In this document: positions 25,706 through 36,643 of the stretch, piece by piece | Numbering within the stretch: the first letter of the stretch is position 1 | Layout of the letters: each line of letters opens with the position of its first letter | NCBI RefSeq assembly: GCF_004379255.2 | Contig: NC_056040.1 | Span: 2,894,257 to 2,958,256, forward strand | DNA length: 64,000 nucleotides | DNA from: Salvia splendens | Taxonomy: Eukaryota > Streptophyta > Magnoliopsida > Lamiales > Lamiaceae | Reading direction: 5' to 3' | Position numbers and translations under genes: made by a program | Notes under the pieces: generated by a model | Told to the model about the DNA's origin: nothing | Databases searched by the model: none | The model's input: the letters and a program-made list of their open reading frames with translations, nothing else

Positions 25706-28700
25706 TCATTCTTCATCAGAATAATTGAACTTCACCGAGTGCGACTGCAGGTCGATTTGTCCTCCCCTGTAGCTCCCGCGCTTCTTCTTGGTTTTCTCGT
25801 GACGGAAGCCCCTACATACGACAGAGCAAGAGGGCTAGGATAAAGTACACAATACATGAACCTTGTGCACATTACAGTGTGACAGAAACAAATCAAAAAC
25901 AAGATTTTAAGAGCTCAACAAAAGCAAAGAAAAGTGTACTGAAAAGGAGAATGATATAGCAATACCATGGTGTCGTAAGGATAATTTCAGATAACCAAAA
26001 AAATGGAAATTAATGGGTGAGGATCACGGTTTCAAAAAATACTTGTACTAAATTAGATTTAGAGAACTCATATGGAGTTCATTCACAGAATGTTTTCGGT
26101 TTGCTTTGAAATTTAGTTGTTTTTCTCAAATTCAATAAATGCTCCATTTTACTCTACCCAGCCACCCGCCCCCATAAAAAAAGAAGAAAAAGAAAAATAA
26201 AATCCCAAGAAGATACAAGCATAATTTTTTTAATCGAGGGAAACTCTAGGTGGTAAATGTAAAATAGAAACACACCTTCCTTTGACTTGTCCCAAGACTT
26301 CTTGTGCTTTAGCACCATAACCAGTTTCGGCACCATCCTGCAATGAATAACATAAGAAATTAATATCACAAGACAAAAGATATCACATTCTTTCCACAAG
26401 AGTCAACAAAAAGCAATTTTATGCCACTTTATTCCACAATCACCCAACCTATTTGAACTTTATAATCAATAGGTGAATGCAGCTAGAGACTCAAGGCTTG
26501 TTAGTATTGAAAAAGGTAACAGAAGTCAATAAGTGCGCCATTAACTCCATAGACAAATGGATCGAGCAAGAAAATTACTATCCGGACAAACCATGAGATT
26601 TTAATAAGTGCGCCATTGACTCCATAGACAAATGTATTTTGTTGATATCCATCCATATATAAAATTTTTATGCCCCCATAAGGTAGCTATTAGTGCAATT
26701 TCAGCTGGAATGATTCCACATTCAATATTTCACTTGCAGAATACTAAAGGCCTAATAGTTAAGTCTAAAGAACTAACTAATGGAGAATTAAAGAAGGTGC
26801 TCGGTTCAGATTCCTCAATGGTAATGATGTGCTGATATTGAGGAGAACAGAAAATGAGTTCAATCTGATTGATGGAGGTGATAGTTATTGGAAATGAGGC
26901 AGTCACTGAGGATTCCTTAACCCAACATCATAAGTAGGAACACTTCCCTTCTGATGCTATTCAGCAATCCTATGACTTCAATCAATTATAACTTTTAAGA
27001 GATTTTTATGGGATAACATGAGAATTAAAGTTAATCGGATTGCATGATATTATTATACAAGAAGATTTTAATCACTTTAGCAGATACAAACACACATAGA
27101 CATGCACATGCACATGCACATTCACTGACAAATATAGTACTCCTATATAATCAGCCAACAAGACAAGGAACCACAAACCTTTGCCCAATAAGAATTATCT
27201 TGAAGTCTGTCATCAACAAATTCCACCTCATCAATCTTCACTCTTTGGAATGCTTTCACTGATGTTGGCTGCAACAAAAATCAAACTTTTGGACAAAAGG
27301 CAAAACTTGAAATATGTAAGAATAAACACATTTTGAGATGCTCAATACACTACAAGATTCCAAGAACATACAAATGAGAGCAACAAGATAGTTTTTTACT
27401 CACATTCCGAATATGCACAAGCCACCATACTTTGCATGCATGAAATTCTAGAACAAGAAACAGCCCCATCCGCCTAATTACTTTCATTTGAATTATGATT
27501 ATGAATGGTATTAAAGTGTGCATCTATAACATTATACAGGAGATACTAGATCTTTATAGTGATACTACTATCAGTACAAGAGATGCACCTTCAGGATTCA
27601 AAATATAATCTTTGCTTACATGCATACTAGCTAAAATGATTATGGGGCATCCATATAACAATTTACTACACAAGTACTTAAAAACAGAGACATGCACATA
27701 CCTCAGAACTTTTGGGTTGTTTGCTTGCAGATTTTTTCTGACTTGATTTGTCCATTTCATTGTTGTTAGCAGAGAATTTTGGCAAATCCTCTTCAGTAGC
27801 TTCACTTTTTGCTTGTTCATCTTTGCCTTCTTCAAGACCTTTGGACTTTTTAGACTTTGACTCTTCAATTGTTACTTCCTCATCAGATTTATTTTCAGTT
27901 TCGCCTAGACCCATTCTTTTTCTTTTCTTGGATGCCTTCTTAGATTCATCAATCACATCTTCTGCAGCCTCAGCCTTTTCAGATGATAAAACTTCTTGCT
28001 TCTGTTCTGGTACCTCAGCATCCGGCTTTGATGCCAACTTGCTTTTCTTCTTCTTCTTTTCTTTCGGTTTCTTAGTCAACTGATCCTCCTCTAATTCAGG
28101 CACTTTGTCACCATTCGATGCCTTTGATGTCTTGCCACTTTCTTCCTCATTGCCATTCTCATGTGATTCATTTATCTTTTCTGTCATGACTTTATCTTCA
28201 AGTGTTTTTCCACTTCCATTGACTGAAGTGCCATCCTTGCTCTTTTTCTTCTTCTTCTTGCCTTTAATTTCCTCAGCAGCTGTACCATTTGCAGTCTTTT
28301 CTTCCGCATCAACTACCTGCTCTTCTGGACAGAAGGAGAGAACAGCTTTTATTAGCCATGTCATTCAAAATCCAATCATCCAATAATCAGGATGAAAATA
28401 AGTGGAACTCGAACATGAAGTCATCCAATAAACAATACCTTGCTTCGCCTCAAACTTAAAGACTTTGCAGGCATTATTGCTGCAGAGAAAGACAATGATA
28501 GCAGCATGAAACAAATTGTAAAGACATGGAGTACAAAGGAATTAACATAACAAGCATAGGAGAGCTGTAAATAACCAATCAAGATGAAGTTTCGGTTTTC
28601 ATTAAGTACATAAAAGACCCTGAATGTAAAGACTATTGAATTCGCTTACCTAATCTCCAGATATTTGGAGAAAACATCATTCAAATTAAGCGCCTTCCCC

Positions 28701-29072
28701 TTCCAATCCTCGCCCTTCCACCAAAATATGACAAGGTCAGCAACAGAAATATATGCAGAAACAAATGTGTACATCAAACATTCGATTCCAAGCAAATTAA
28801 TCTATCTATCATTAATCGAAACACAACACACGCAATACCTCAATCTCAGCTTCGGCGCAGAATCGTTTGAAGACTTTGGAAAAGCCCTTGTTCTGGAGCC
28901 AGAGCGCGACGGAGAAGATCAAAACAGACTCGTCTTCGGGCTTCAACTGGGCCATTGGTGTCGAAGCCGAACGGTTCAGCTGCTGCTGCTGCTGCTGCTG
29001 GAGAAGAATTTGGCGCGGCTTGAATGCAATGAGGGAAAACGAGCTAGGGCCGGCGTCAAGGCTTCCAAGCAT
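25706..29072 (-). CDS. NOLC1/SRP40-like nucleolar protein with LisH-like N-terminus
   Basis: Probable nucleolar phosphoprotein of the NOLC1/SRP40 family, linked to snoRNP and pre-rRNA work in yeast and animals. Exons, 5' to 3': 29072-28839, 28714-28650, 28479-28439, 28324-27702, 27268-27179, 26337-26276, 25811-25706; all joins keep phase. N-terminus: LisH-like helix pair (IFSVALWLQNKGFSKVFKRF ... LNDVFSKYLEI). The middle exon (207 codons) is Lys/Glu/Ser-rich with KKKKKK blocks and acidic runs. The C-terminus is the conserved SRP40 domain: FQRVKIDEVEFVDDRL, NSYWAKDGAETGYGAKAQ, GRGFRHEKTKKKRGSYRGGQ, IDLQSHSVKFNYSDEE. Start choice: ATG at 29072 gives 406 aa with a seven-Gln run; ATG at 28955 (MAQLKPEDES) gives 367 aa and begins next to the LisH part. 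I cannot decide between them. The MULE at 29106 sits immediately upstream. Confidence 0.88.
28980..29000. repeat. (CTG)7 trinucleotide repeat
   Basis: Seven CTG units on the + strand. On the minus strand they read CAG and would encode seven glutamines if translation of the NOLC1-like gene starts at 29072, or lie in the 5' UTR if it starts at 28955. Confidence 0.85.
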
Positions 29073-29105
29073 ACAATTCGCGTGTGTCTAGAAGCTTCTT
29101 AGCGG

Positions 29106-29250
29106 GAAAATCGGGTTTATGGGGCACTTTACACTAAAGATTACGTAAATGTACCCATTTTGTTATCTATTCCAAAAATGGGAAAAACGCCAACCACATT
29201 GGCGTTTCTATTAGTAAAAACGCCAACCTCATTGGCGTTTATCTTCGCGT
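29106..29250 (+). repeat. MULE terminal inverted repeat, left
   Basis: Matches the reverse complement of 36875-37019 over about 145 bp. Shared blocks include TTTACACTAAA, ATTACGTAAATGTACCCATT, TTGTTATCTATTCCA and the first 17-bp palindromes (CGCCAACCACATTGGCG is identical in both ends). A palindromic TTACGTAA lies about 30 bp from the end. Confidence 0.9.
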
Positions 29251-29409
29251 CGTATTGGAGGTGTATTTTCGCCAAATACAGCGGCGGGAAAAAACGCCAA
29301 TGAAGTTGGCGTGTTTTAAGGTAAAACGCCAATGTAGTTGGCGTGTTTAATTAATAAAAACGCCACTGAGGTTGGCGTGTTATGCTTAAAAACGCCAATT
29401 TGAGCGGCG
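29188..29409. repeat. Left cluster of 17-bp CGCC-N9-GGCG palindromes
   Basis: Six units start at 29188, 29221, 29295, 29327, 29361 and 29393, spaced 32-34 bp where adjacent. Examples: CGCCAACCACATTGGCG, CGCCAATGAAGTTGGCG, CGCCACTGAGGTTGGCG. A degenerate stretch at 29249-29286 separates the second and third. The first two lie inside the terminal repeat. Confidence 0.9.
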
Positions 29410-29943
29410 TGTTTCTGTTGAACCATATCCTTATCAGATCTCCCCCAACATCGCGACCCTAAACACTTTCCCTCCCCAAAACGCGAAAACCCTTCCCAAA
29501 CGCATAAAAACCTTTCGCTCGGGTCGACCCGGTGGTGGATTTAAGCGTGGATATTTTGAATTTGGCTAATTCTTTCAACCATTAGTCCTTCTAATCGGTT
29601 AGTATATCAAATTTTAGACTCATTCTTCTAAACATTAGTCTTCCAATATTTGATTGATTGTTGTGATAATATATATTGTAGTGTAATTAATATAATAGTT
29701 TGACCAATTATTATGGGTACACTAATATTTTGATGGATTATTATGATAGTATATATTTTAATGGAAATATTTTGACCAATTGTTATGCTATTATATGTTA
29801 TAGTATATTTTATGGATTGTTATGATAATACATATTGTAGTGTATTTAATAGAATTATTTTGTCAATTTTTTGGCTGACTCTACATAATGATGAATGTAA
29901 AAATAATACATATTTATTTGTGTTTTACATTATTGCAGATAGT
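29410..29943 (+). promoter_or_regulatory. Probable promoter and leader of the MULE transposase
   Basis: Sequence between the left palindrome cluster and the MURA start. It is AT-rich from 29540 on. TTTACATTATTGCAG at about 29925-29939, 5 bp before the chosen ATG, looks like a 3' splice site, so an intron in the 5' UTR is likely. No transcription start can be read. Confidence 0.4.
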
Positions 29944-32900
29944 ATGACGTGGTGTGTCAATTTATATTGGGGTGGAAAGATAATTCCCGGAGCAGTTATT
30001 TCGTATGATCCTCCTTTTGCTAAAGGATTCATTATGTTGGATGAAACAATTTCGTACGATGACCTTGTGGAAAAAATTTGTGAAAGGATGGGGATAAGCA
30101 TATATGAAAACAATATTCAAATAATATGGAAACGTACTATATGCTTTGGATCCGGAGTCACGTTTATAGGTGTTCAACTAGAAGAAGTATGCATGCAACT
30201 AATGTTTAGTGAGAGTATGGTTATTGGAGGTGTAATTGAATTATATGTTGAGTATTCGGCAATTACTCAACATCATAGTCATCATGTCATAAGTTATGAT
30301 GCTGGTACGTCAACGAGAGCCCAAGAACCATATTTTGCTGCAACACAAGATTTTGATGTTGGTACGTCTACGAGAGCCGAAGAACCATATTTAGCTGCAA
30401 CACAAGATTTTGAAGCTGGAGGCGTGCATTTAGGGGATCGTGACAATTGTGATGTGGTGGAGGACATAATAGGTCCTGATAAAGCCGACTTTCTTGATCC
30501 ACAATCACCTTATAATTCTGAAGATTCCGACACGGTTAGTACAGACTCAGATGGTGATCCGTCGGATGATGAACAATTTGTTGCTTCAAGACCATCCATT
30601 CCACTTGGAGAAACAGCAGTTGGAGAAACATCAGTTGGTGGAAGGGCAGTTGGAGGAAGAGTAGTTCCACAGTTCCCACAGCCTGGAATCAACTACTTTC
30701 GCACCTTACCAGGTCCATATGATAGTTTTGATCCCAAAAACTTTGAGCGTGATGATCCCAGTGTGCATTATTGGAGTGAAAAGGATCCTACCAATGTCGG
30801 TTTGCATACTAAATTTAGAACGAAGTTGGAATTGAAGGCAGCTGTGACTCATTGGCATTTGAAAAAAATCCGACAATATACAGTTGTTGAAAGTAAAGGA
30901 AAGAGATGGCATGCAGTTTGTAAGTGGCCACAGGGAAATCCGAAAGATAAGTCCTTACCGCCATGTTTGTGGGAGTGCCGAGCAACACTGAGGAAGCATG
31001 ATGAACACTGGCAAATTAGAGTGTTCAGCACTGCTCATACTTGCATGGGGGATCGTAACTATAATGGCCACGCTAATCTTTCGTCGGGTATGATAGCGTT
31101 GAGTGTTCGCCATCAGATAGAAAACGATCCTTGCTACAAGGTAAAAGCAATTGTGGCGGATATTGAAAATAGATTTCATGTCAAAGTTAGTTACAAGAAA
31201 GCATGGTATGCTCGGAGGACAGCGATTGAGCTTGTATACGGTGGATGGGAGTGGTCGTTCAAAGTTTTACCAGCTTATTTGAATGAAGTGCAAAGACAAA
31301 ATCCTGGCACAATTGTGGAATGGATGCACGATGACATATTAAGCAATGGTATGAACAAGGTATTCAAGTACGTATTCTGGGCTTTTGGACCAGCTGTGGA
31401 GGCTTTTCAACTATGCAAACCAGTTTTAACGGTTGATGGAACTCATCTACGTGGACGATGTCGAGGTAAAATTCTTATTGCCGTTGGATTTGATGCTAAT
31501 AAGAAATGTTTGCCTGTTGCATATGCCATTGTTGATGAGGAAACCAAAGAAAGTTGGAATTGGTTTATGGAACGCATTAGACTTCATGTAGCAAAGCATG
31601 AAATATGTGTCATATCTGATAGGCATGTGGGAATCATAGATGCAATGAATTCTCCCATATGGAAAGAAGAACCCAATGTGGGTCATCACAGATTTTGCTT
31701 GGTACATGTTAGAAAGAATGTTTTGCAGAATCACAAAGGTATCATGGTCAAAAGACTTGTTTGGAAAATTGGTATTGCTACCAAGAAGCGCAAGTTTAAG
31801 ATCAGACGTCGTTTACTTCGAAACGTCAACAACGAGGCTTTGCAGTACCTTGATGCCGTGGAGTTAGAAAAATGGAATCTGGCGTATGACAAACACAAAA
31901 GATGGGGTGAGGTTTCCACTAATATGGTGGAATCTTACAACAATGTGTTGAGAGGCGCAAGACAACTCCCAATTAAAGCTTGCATTGATATGATATTCTG
32001 GAGGACAATAGAATGGTTCAATGACCGGTCAATTGCATCAACACAGTGTGCCACACCACTTACCCCGTGGGCGCATGAAAAGGTGTGCAAAAATGATGCA
32101 AAAGGTCAATTGCATAATGTGAGAGCACCCAACACAATTGCAGGGCATTATGTGGTTCGAACAAAGCGTCGAATTGGTGGAAAGGGCGCTAATAAGTGGA
32201 AGGTAAAGTACTTGGACTCGCACTGCAAATGTCAAAAGTGGCAGATGTGGAGACTTCCATGTTCACATGCAGCGGCAGTTGCGCGTTTTAGAAACGACAA
32301 CATGCTGTCGCTTGTTGATCCCGTATACCGCACAAGTGTTTGGGTACACCAATATTCTACGGTGTTCAATCCACCCAGACACCAAGATTATTGGGTCGTG
32401 CCTGAATGGACTTTGCAATGTTCACGAGCTCAGTTAATGCCTAAAAGTCGCGGTCGATACCGTACTACTAGGATTCCTAATCAGATGGATGTCCGTGAAG
32501 CTGACCAGCCACGAGCCCGACGCCGATGTAAACATTGCCGTCAACCAGGTCACGACAGGCGCAACTGCCCGAATGCTCATTCAAGGATGGATACTCAGTT
32601 GGTAGATGATGCCGCTGACGATTTTTTGCATCCACCTCCACCAAGGATGGATACTCAGTTGATAGATGATGCCGCTGACGATTCTTTGCCTCCACCTCCA
32701 CCAAGATATGCAGTTCGAGGTCGTCATTCTGTCAGTCACACTGATGATGTCGATCACGATTTTATGCCTCCACCTCCACCAAGATCTGCAGTTCGAGGTC
32801 GTCACTCTGTCAGCCACACTGGTGGTACAGGCGAACACATCGGTCTCAGTGATGTCCCACATTCTCCACCTCGGTCTTCTGTGCGAGACGAATATTTTGG

Positions 32901-33012
32901 GGTTGATTTAGAGAATGTCGTTGTGCGAGAGACTCCTCCGTCTAGACTCTCAACCGCCAGAATCGGGAAGGGGATCCGTAGCTTTTTTACGCGGAAAAGG
33001 CGAGACAATTGA
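29944..33012 (+). CDS. MURA-type Mutator-like transposase, apparently intact
   Basis: Transposase of the MULE, 1022 aa in one exon. I chose ATG 29944 (MTWCVNLYWGGKI) because it starts a typical MURA N-terminus and directly follows a splice acceptor; the open frame extends upstream to 29785. Order: N-terminal domain (1-110), 60-bp duplicated segment (GTSTRAQEPYFAATQDF, nucleotides about 30301-30420), acidic linker, MuDR DNA-binding region (about 285-390), MULE catalytic domain with D498 (VDGTHLRG), D559 (ISDRHVG) and E663 (NMVESYNN), SWIM zinc finger (C761, C763, C773, H775), CCHC zinc knuckle (C862, C865, H870, C875), and a proline-rich repetitive tail ending RKRRDN. Another 60-bp tandem duplication at 32584-32703 encodes RMDTQL(V/I)DDAADD. 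The last 75-80 residues match the tail of the neighbouring PMD protein. No stop or frameshift was seen. Confidence 0.95.
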   Translation: MTWCVNLYWGGKIIPGAVISYDPPFAKGFIMLDETISYDDLVEKICERMGISIYENNIQIIWKRTICFGSGVTFIGVQLEEVCMQLMFSESMVIGGVIELYVEYSAITQHHSHHVISYDAGTSTRAQEPYFAATQDFDVGTSTRAEEPYLAATQDFEAGGVHLGDRDNCDVVEDIIGPDKADFLDPQSPYNSEDSDTVSTDSDGDPSDDEQFVASRPSIPLGETAVGETSVGGRAVGGRVVPQFPQPGINYFRTLPGPYDSFDPKNFERDDPSVHYWSEKDPTNVGLHTKFRTKLELKAAVTHWHLKKIRQYTVVESKGKRWHAVCKWPQGNPKDKSLPPCLWECRATLRKHDEHWQIRVFSTAHTCMGDRNYNGHANLSSGMIALSVRHQIENDPCYKVKAIVADIENRFHVKVSYKKAWYARRTAIELVYGGWEWSFKVLPAYLNEVQRQNPGTIVEWMHDDILSNGMNKVFKYVFWAFGPAVEAFQLCKPVLTVDGTHLRGRCRGKILIAVGFDANKKCLPVAYAIVDEETKESWNWFMERIRLHVAKHEICVISDRHVGIIDAMNSPIWKEEPNVGHHRFCLVHVRKNVLQNHKGIMVKRLVWKIGIATKKRKFKIRRRLLRNVNNEALQYLDAVELEKWNLAYDKHKRWGEVSTNMVESYNNVLRGARQLPIKACIDMIFWRTIEWFNDRSIASTQCATPLTPWAHEKVCKNDAKGQLHNVRAPNTIAGHYVVRTKRRIGGKGANKWKVKYLDSHCKCQKWQMWRLPCSHAAAVARFRNDNMLSLVDPVYRTSVWVHQYSTVFNPPRHQDYWVVPEWTLQCSRAQLMPKSRGRYRTTRIPNQMDVREADQPRARRRCKHCRQPGHDRRNCPNAHSRMDTQLVDDAADDFLHPPPPRMDTQLIDDAADDSLPPPPPRYAVRGRHSVSHTDDVDHDFMPPPPPRSAVRGRHSVSHTGGTGEHIGLSDVPHSPPRSSVRDEYFGVDLENVVVRETPPSRLSTARIGKGIRSFFTRKRRDN
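32767..33012 (+). repeat. Coding segment shared in inverted orientation with the PMD gene
   Basis: This 3' end of the transposase ORF encodes PPPPRSAVRGRHSVSHTGG ... IGKGIRSFF ... RKRRDN. The reverse complement of 33820-34053 encodes PPPPSSALRGRHSISHTGG ... IGKGIRRLF ... RKRRDD. By eye about three quarters of aligned residues are identical, while many third codon positions differ. Confidence 0.9.
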
Positions 33013-33155
33013 ACGTATGCATTGTGTAATATTGGATTTCTGTATTTAGCAAGATTTGGACTAATGTATAGGGTAATATTTGTATGTACTTATATATTGA
33101 ATAATGATGAAATGATTAAAAACTCTTAACTGTGGGAGCGTTTTTTTATAGGACA

Positions 33156-33664
33156 CGCCGATGTGAGTGGCGTGTTTAAAGAGACGCCTACTTAATTGGC
33201 GTCTTTTCACTTTAAAACGCCAACGTGAATGGCGTGTTATTACTGAAACACGCCAACGGGACTGGCGTGTTTGTTCAGAATGTCCGCTTTCGGCGTAGAA
33301 AAAACGAGCAACGAAAAAACTAACTTAAAAACGCCAATGGCGTTGGCGTTTTTAAATAACACGCCAACGGGAATGGCGTCTTATTAAAAACGCCAACGGG
33401 AATGGCGTGTTTGTTCAGAATGTCCGCATTCGTCGTAGACAAAACGGGCAAAATATAAACTAACTTAAAAACGCCAATAGCGTTGGCGTTTTTAAATAAC
33501 ACGCCAACGGGAATGGCGTCTTATTAAAAACGCCAACGGGAATGGCGTGTTTGTTCAGAATGTCCGCATTCGTTGTAGAAAAAACGGGCAAAATATAAAC
33601 TAACTTAAAAACGCCAATAGCATTGGCGTTTTTCACAAAGACTTACATTCACAAAAACGCCAAT
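33156..33664. repeat. Central cluster of 17-bp palindromes between the two 3' ends
   Basis: Eleven full CGCC-N9-GGCG units start at 33156, 33185, 33218, 33251, 33332, 33362, 33391, 33472, 33502, 33531 and 33612, and a half unit lies at 33658. Examples: CGCCAACGGGAATGGCG (four exact copies), CGCCAATAGCGTTGGCG. The block fills most of the space between the transposase stop (33012) and the PMD stop (33820). Confidence 0.9.
33273..33640. repeat. 140-bp tandem repeat, about 2.6 copies
   Basis: GTTCAGAATGTCCGC recurs at 33273, 33413 and 33553, exactly 140 bp apart, and the remainder of the unit repeats nearly exactly. Each full unit carries three 17-bp palindromes plus an AACGGGCAAAATATAAACTA segment. 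The near identity of the copies suggests recent expansion. Confidence 0.92.
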
Positions 33665-33819
33665 ATCTCTTTATTTGCCTGTTTTCATTTTCATTTCTAC
33701 TAGGAAATAATAATTCAGACATCCAAATACTTAATCATAAAGACTTAAAATCAATGAGTTCAAATCAAATGAAAAAACATCAATATCAAATTACAGTAAT
33801 ATCAAGAGTTCAAATTAGT

Positions 33820-35947
33820 TCAATCGTCACGACGTTTCCGCATAAACAGACGCCGTATCCCCTTCCCAATAGTAGATGTAGATCTAGGGATCCTTGAGGG
33901 AGGAGTATCTTGAACAACAGCGTTCTCAAGATCCTCCTGCACAGACGACCGCGGTGGAGAAGCGGGGACATCACTGAGGCCAATATCTTCTCCGGTACCA
34001 CCGGTATGGCTAATAGAATGACGGCCTCGAAGTGCAGAGCTCGGTGGAGGTGGGTCCTCAAAATCGTCATCGGAGTCGTGTACGAACTGAGATGACGACT
34101 CTCCGCGGACGGTTTTCTGCTTGGTTCGTCGTTTTGCCTTTTGCCTTATGGGTACGTCCACGTCCATTGCAGAGCGCTGCGAAGGAGGGTAGTCCATCAG
34201 CTGAGGCTCCCCGGATATCTGCAGTCCTTCTTCAACCATCCTCGAAATGGTTTCCATATCCGGACAGAAATGTCCTGTCGCAGCTCGGCCACTTAGATAG
34301 TGACGTATTTTGTGAAGCGTCTCCACCTACAATTTTTCAAAGTTAAGTACATATCATAATATGAATTTGAATAAGTAATCAGGGTTTAGTTAAGTATAAA
34401 TAATGTACCGTAAAGTTATGAGAAGATGCGGTTTCGTGGAATCCCTCTTCAGCATGCACGCCGGGTTTGGTTAAATACACCACAGTGATCTGGCGAAACC
34501 AATTCATATATTCTTCCGTTGCAACAGGCTCAGTACTGTCCTCCAGATCAGTCCATATCGTAAAGTGTCTGTTGTCCCACTCCTGTATATAATTGGCGTG
34601 CCATTGAACCCAATTCCGACCAGCTTTTCCACGGCGATCCTGTTTCAAAAAATCAGAACCGTGGAACCGGGGGAGATCCGGGATATACGGTTGGACAATC
34701 CCGAATTGGCGCAACACTCGGTGTGGCAGGTGTGGCTCAGCCAGATTCCAACAAATAAGCGTTGTGATCGACATCCATATAGGACGACCGGCATCACAAC
34801 TTTCCGGCAACTCCCGGTGGAGATAAGGCCTCCAAATAAACTACATGTGATACAAATTTTTCAAAATAATTTCCATAAAAACAAAAAACAAAAAACCAAA
34901 AACATTTTATAAATATATGAAGTACCTGATTAGGATGCATCATGGAGAACTGATCTCGGAAATTTTCAACACAATGTCCGGGTGCTTTTACATATGACGC
35001 CGGGCCATTCCATCTAAAAAATTTAAATTATGAGCGAAGAACACGAAAATTGATGAACATTAAGTTTAAAAACGCAATTAATGAACAACTTACGCGCTTG
35101 CACATGGTAGATAGTCTGTATGCACGGGATCTAGCATCCTCGGTCTAATATTTGGGATTCTCTCCCAAGCCCAAAGTTGTAATAGAGTTAAGGCTCCCCC
35201 TACATCCGTCCTCTGACCAACGGCCGCTTCACACAAATTGTGGTACAAGCAAGCAAGCGTCGCCCCACCCCAGCTATATGTAGAACACCGTTCTATATCC
35301 ATGAAAAAGTGTAGGTAGAAGAACGGAATTTTATTTCCGGTGGCGTTGGGGATCATCAGACCACCAAGTAATAGCAGACAATAGATACGAGCCCGCTGAG
35401 CATATATGTAGTGTTCGTGGTCATTAGACAGCTCAATCCTCAATTGGCGCGATAAGCTCGTCTGCTTAAAAGCCATTTCCTTCAACTCGGATGCTTCCGG
35501 TATGAATCCTAGAAAATCCATACACCTGTCCGTCCAATATCCCGCGTCCGTCGGGGGGATGTAAGTTGTCAGAGCCTCTCCATCAACTTTCAGGCCCCAT
35601 AAGACCTCCACGTCTTCCAGTGTCACAGTCGCTTCACCGACTGGAAAGTGAAACGTGTGAGTCTCTGGCCTCCAACGTTCAATCAGAGCTGTGATAAGAT
35701 GGTGGTCAATTTCTTTTGGTTTACCACACCTTAACATACCCCCAAACCCCATCTGGTCCACTATTGTCAAGACATGTTGCTGGATGGGAACATCCCAAAT
35801 TTTTCCTTCAAATCGTCGGCAGCGTACATCTTCGGATGGAACTCCTGCCCATATGTTGTTAGAGACGTGTTGTCTCTGAAAATATAATACAGATGGATCC
35901 GCAGGACCACATGCAAGCCGACGACGAGAGGTTGAAGATGATGCCAT
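33820..35947 (-). CDS. Plant mobile domain (PMD, MAIN-like) protein carried by the MULE
   Basis: Four exons on the minus strand: 35947-35094, 35013-34926, 34840-34409, 34326-33820; joins are in phase, 626 aa. The first three exons form the plant mobile domain (PF10536, aminotransferase-like; the family of Arabidopsis MAIN and MAIL1): IVDQMGFGGMLRCGKPKEID, LITALIERWRPETHTFHFP, GEATVTLEDVEVLWGLKVDG, later WNGPASYVKAPGH, FIWRPYL and VLRQFGIVQPYIPD, EWDNR. The last exon holds a linker with basic PIRQKAKRRTKQK and then the 75-80 residue tail shared with the transposase, ending MRKRRDD. PMD genes are known inside plant transposons, and the domain's chemistry is not established. I see no stops or broken splice sites. 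Confidence 0.9.
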
Positions 35948-36643
35948 AATTTACCTACATAATTCAAATTCAACAATAACCAACCATAACATTTAATCCA
36001 ATTTCATAAACCAAATTCAACAATAACCAACCATAAACCATTTCAATAATTAGATACAATTTAATCCAATATCACAAAATTGAACACCAACATCAAATAA
36101 GCAAGTTACCCAACATTGCACATTCAAAATCATAAACCAATTCACCTACACAAAATTAACAATTTCAATTAACAATTCGCCCAACCTACCAATTTCAATT
36201 TTGCCTAACCTAAACAAATTTAACAATCTAAACTAATCAACCAAAACCCACATAAATCAAAACAATTTGCCCAATTTTTTAGCTATAAAAACCCTAGGGT
36301 TTAGGCTTATAATCAAATTTATACACAAATTAACTTAAACCCAACACAATCCAACATAATAATCAACAATAATATCATTCAACCAATCCAAAATGCATAA
36401 TATTTCTACTCAATTCACAACCCATTACAAACCCTAGCTATCCACCAATTACTATAATTATGTAAAAGGTAAGCATACTAACCGAATAAAATAGATGAAT
36501 TTGGGGGAGAATAGCACCGATTGATGAATGTAGGCCGAAATCACGGAGAGAAGGCGCGCAACTGGAGAAATCGCGAAGGCTGTGTGTTGTGAGGTTTTCG
36601 CGATTTGGGGGAGGAACGCCTGGTATATCAGTCTGATTAAACA
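35948..36643 (-). promoter_or_regulatory. Probable promoter and leader region of the PMD gene
   Basis: About 0.7 kb between the PMD start and the right palindrome cluster. It is AT-rich with CAACAATAACCAACCATAA repeated near 35970 and 36010. An AG acceptor-like stretch precedes the ATG on the minus strand. No defined start site. Confidence 0.35.

Noticed and set aside
27748..28386. Plus-strand ORFs of 111 and 93 codons, Ser/Phe-rich
   Set aside because: They are the antisense of the Lys/Glu-rich exon of the NOLC1-like gene.
33156..33664. CRISPR-like array of palindromic repeats
   Set aside because: The repeats are 17-bp hyphenated palindromes with variable centres and conserved AT spacers inside a plant MULE. 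There are no unique spacers, no leader and no cas genes.
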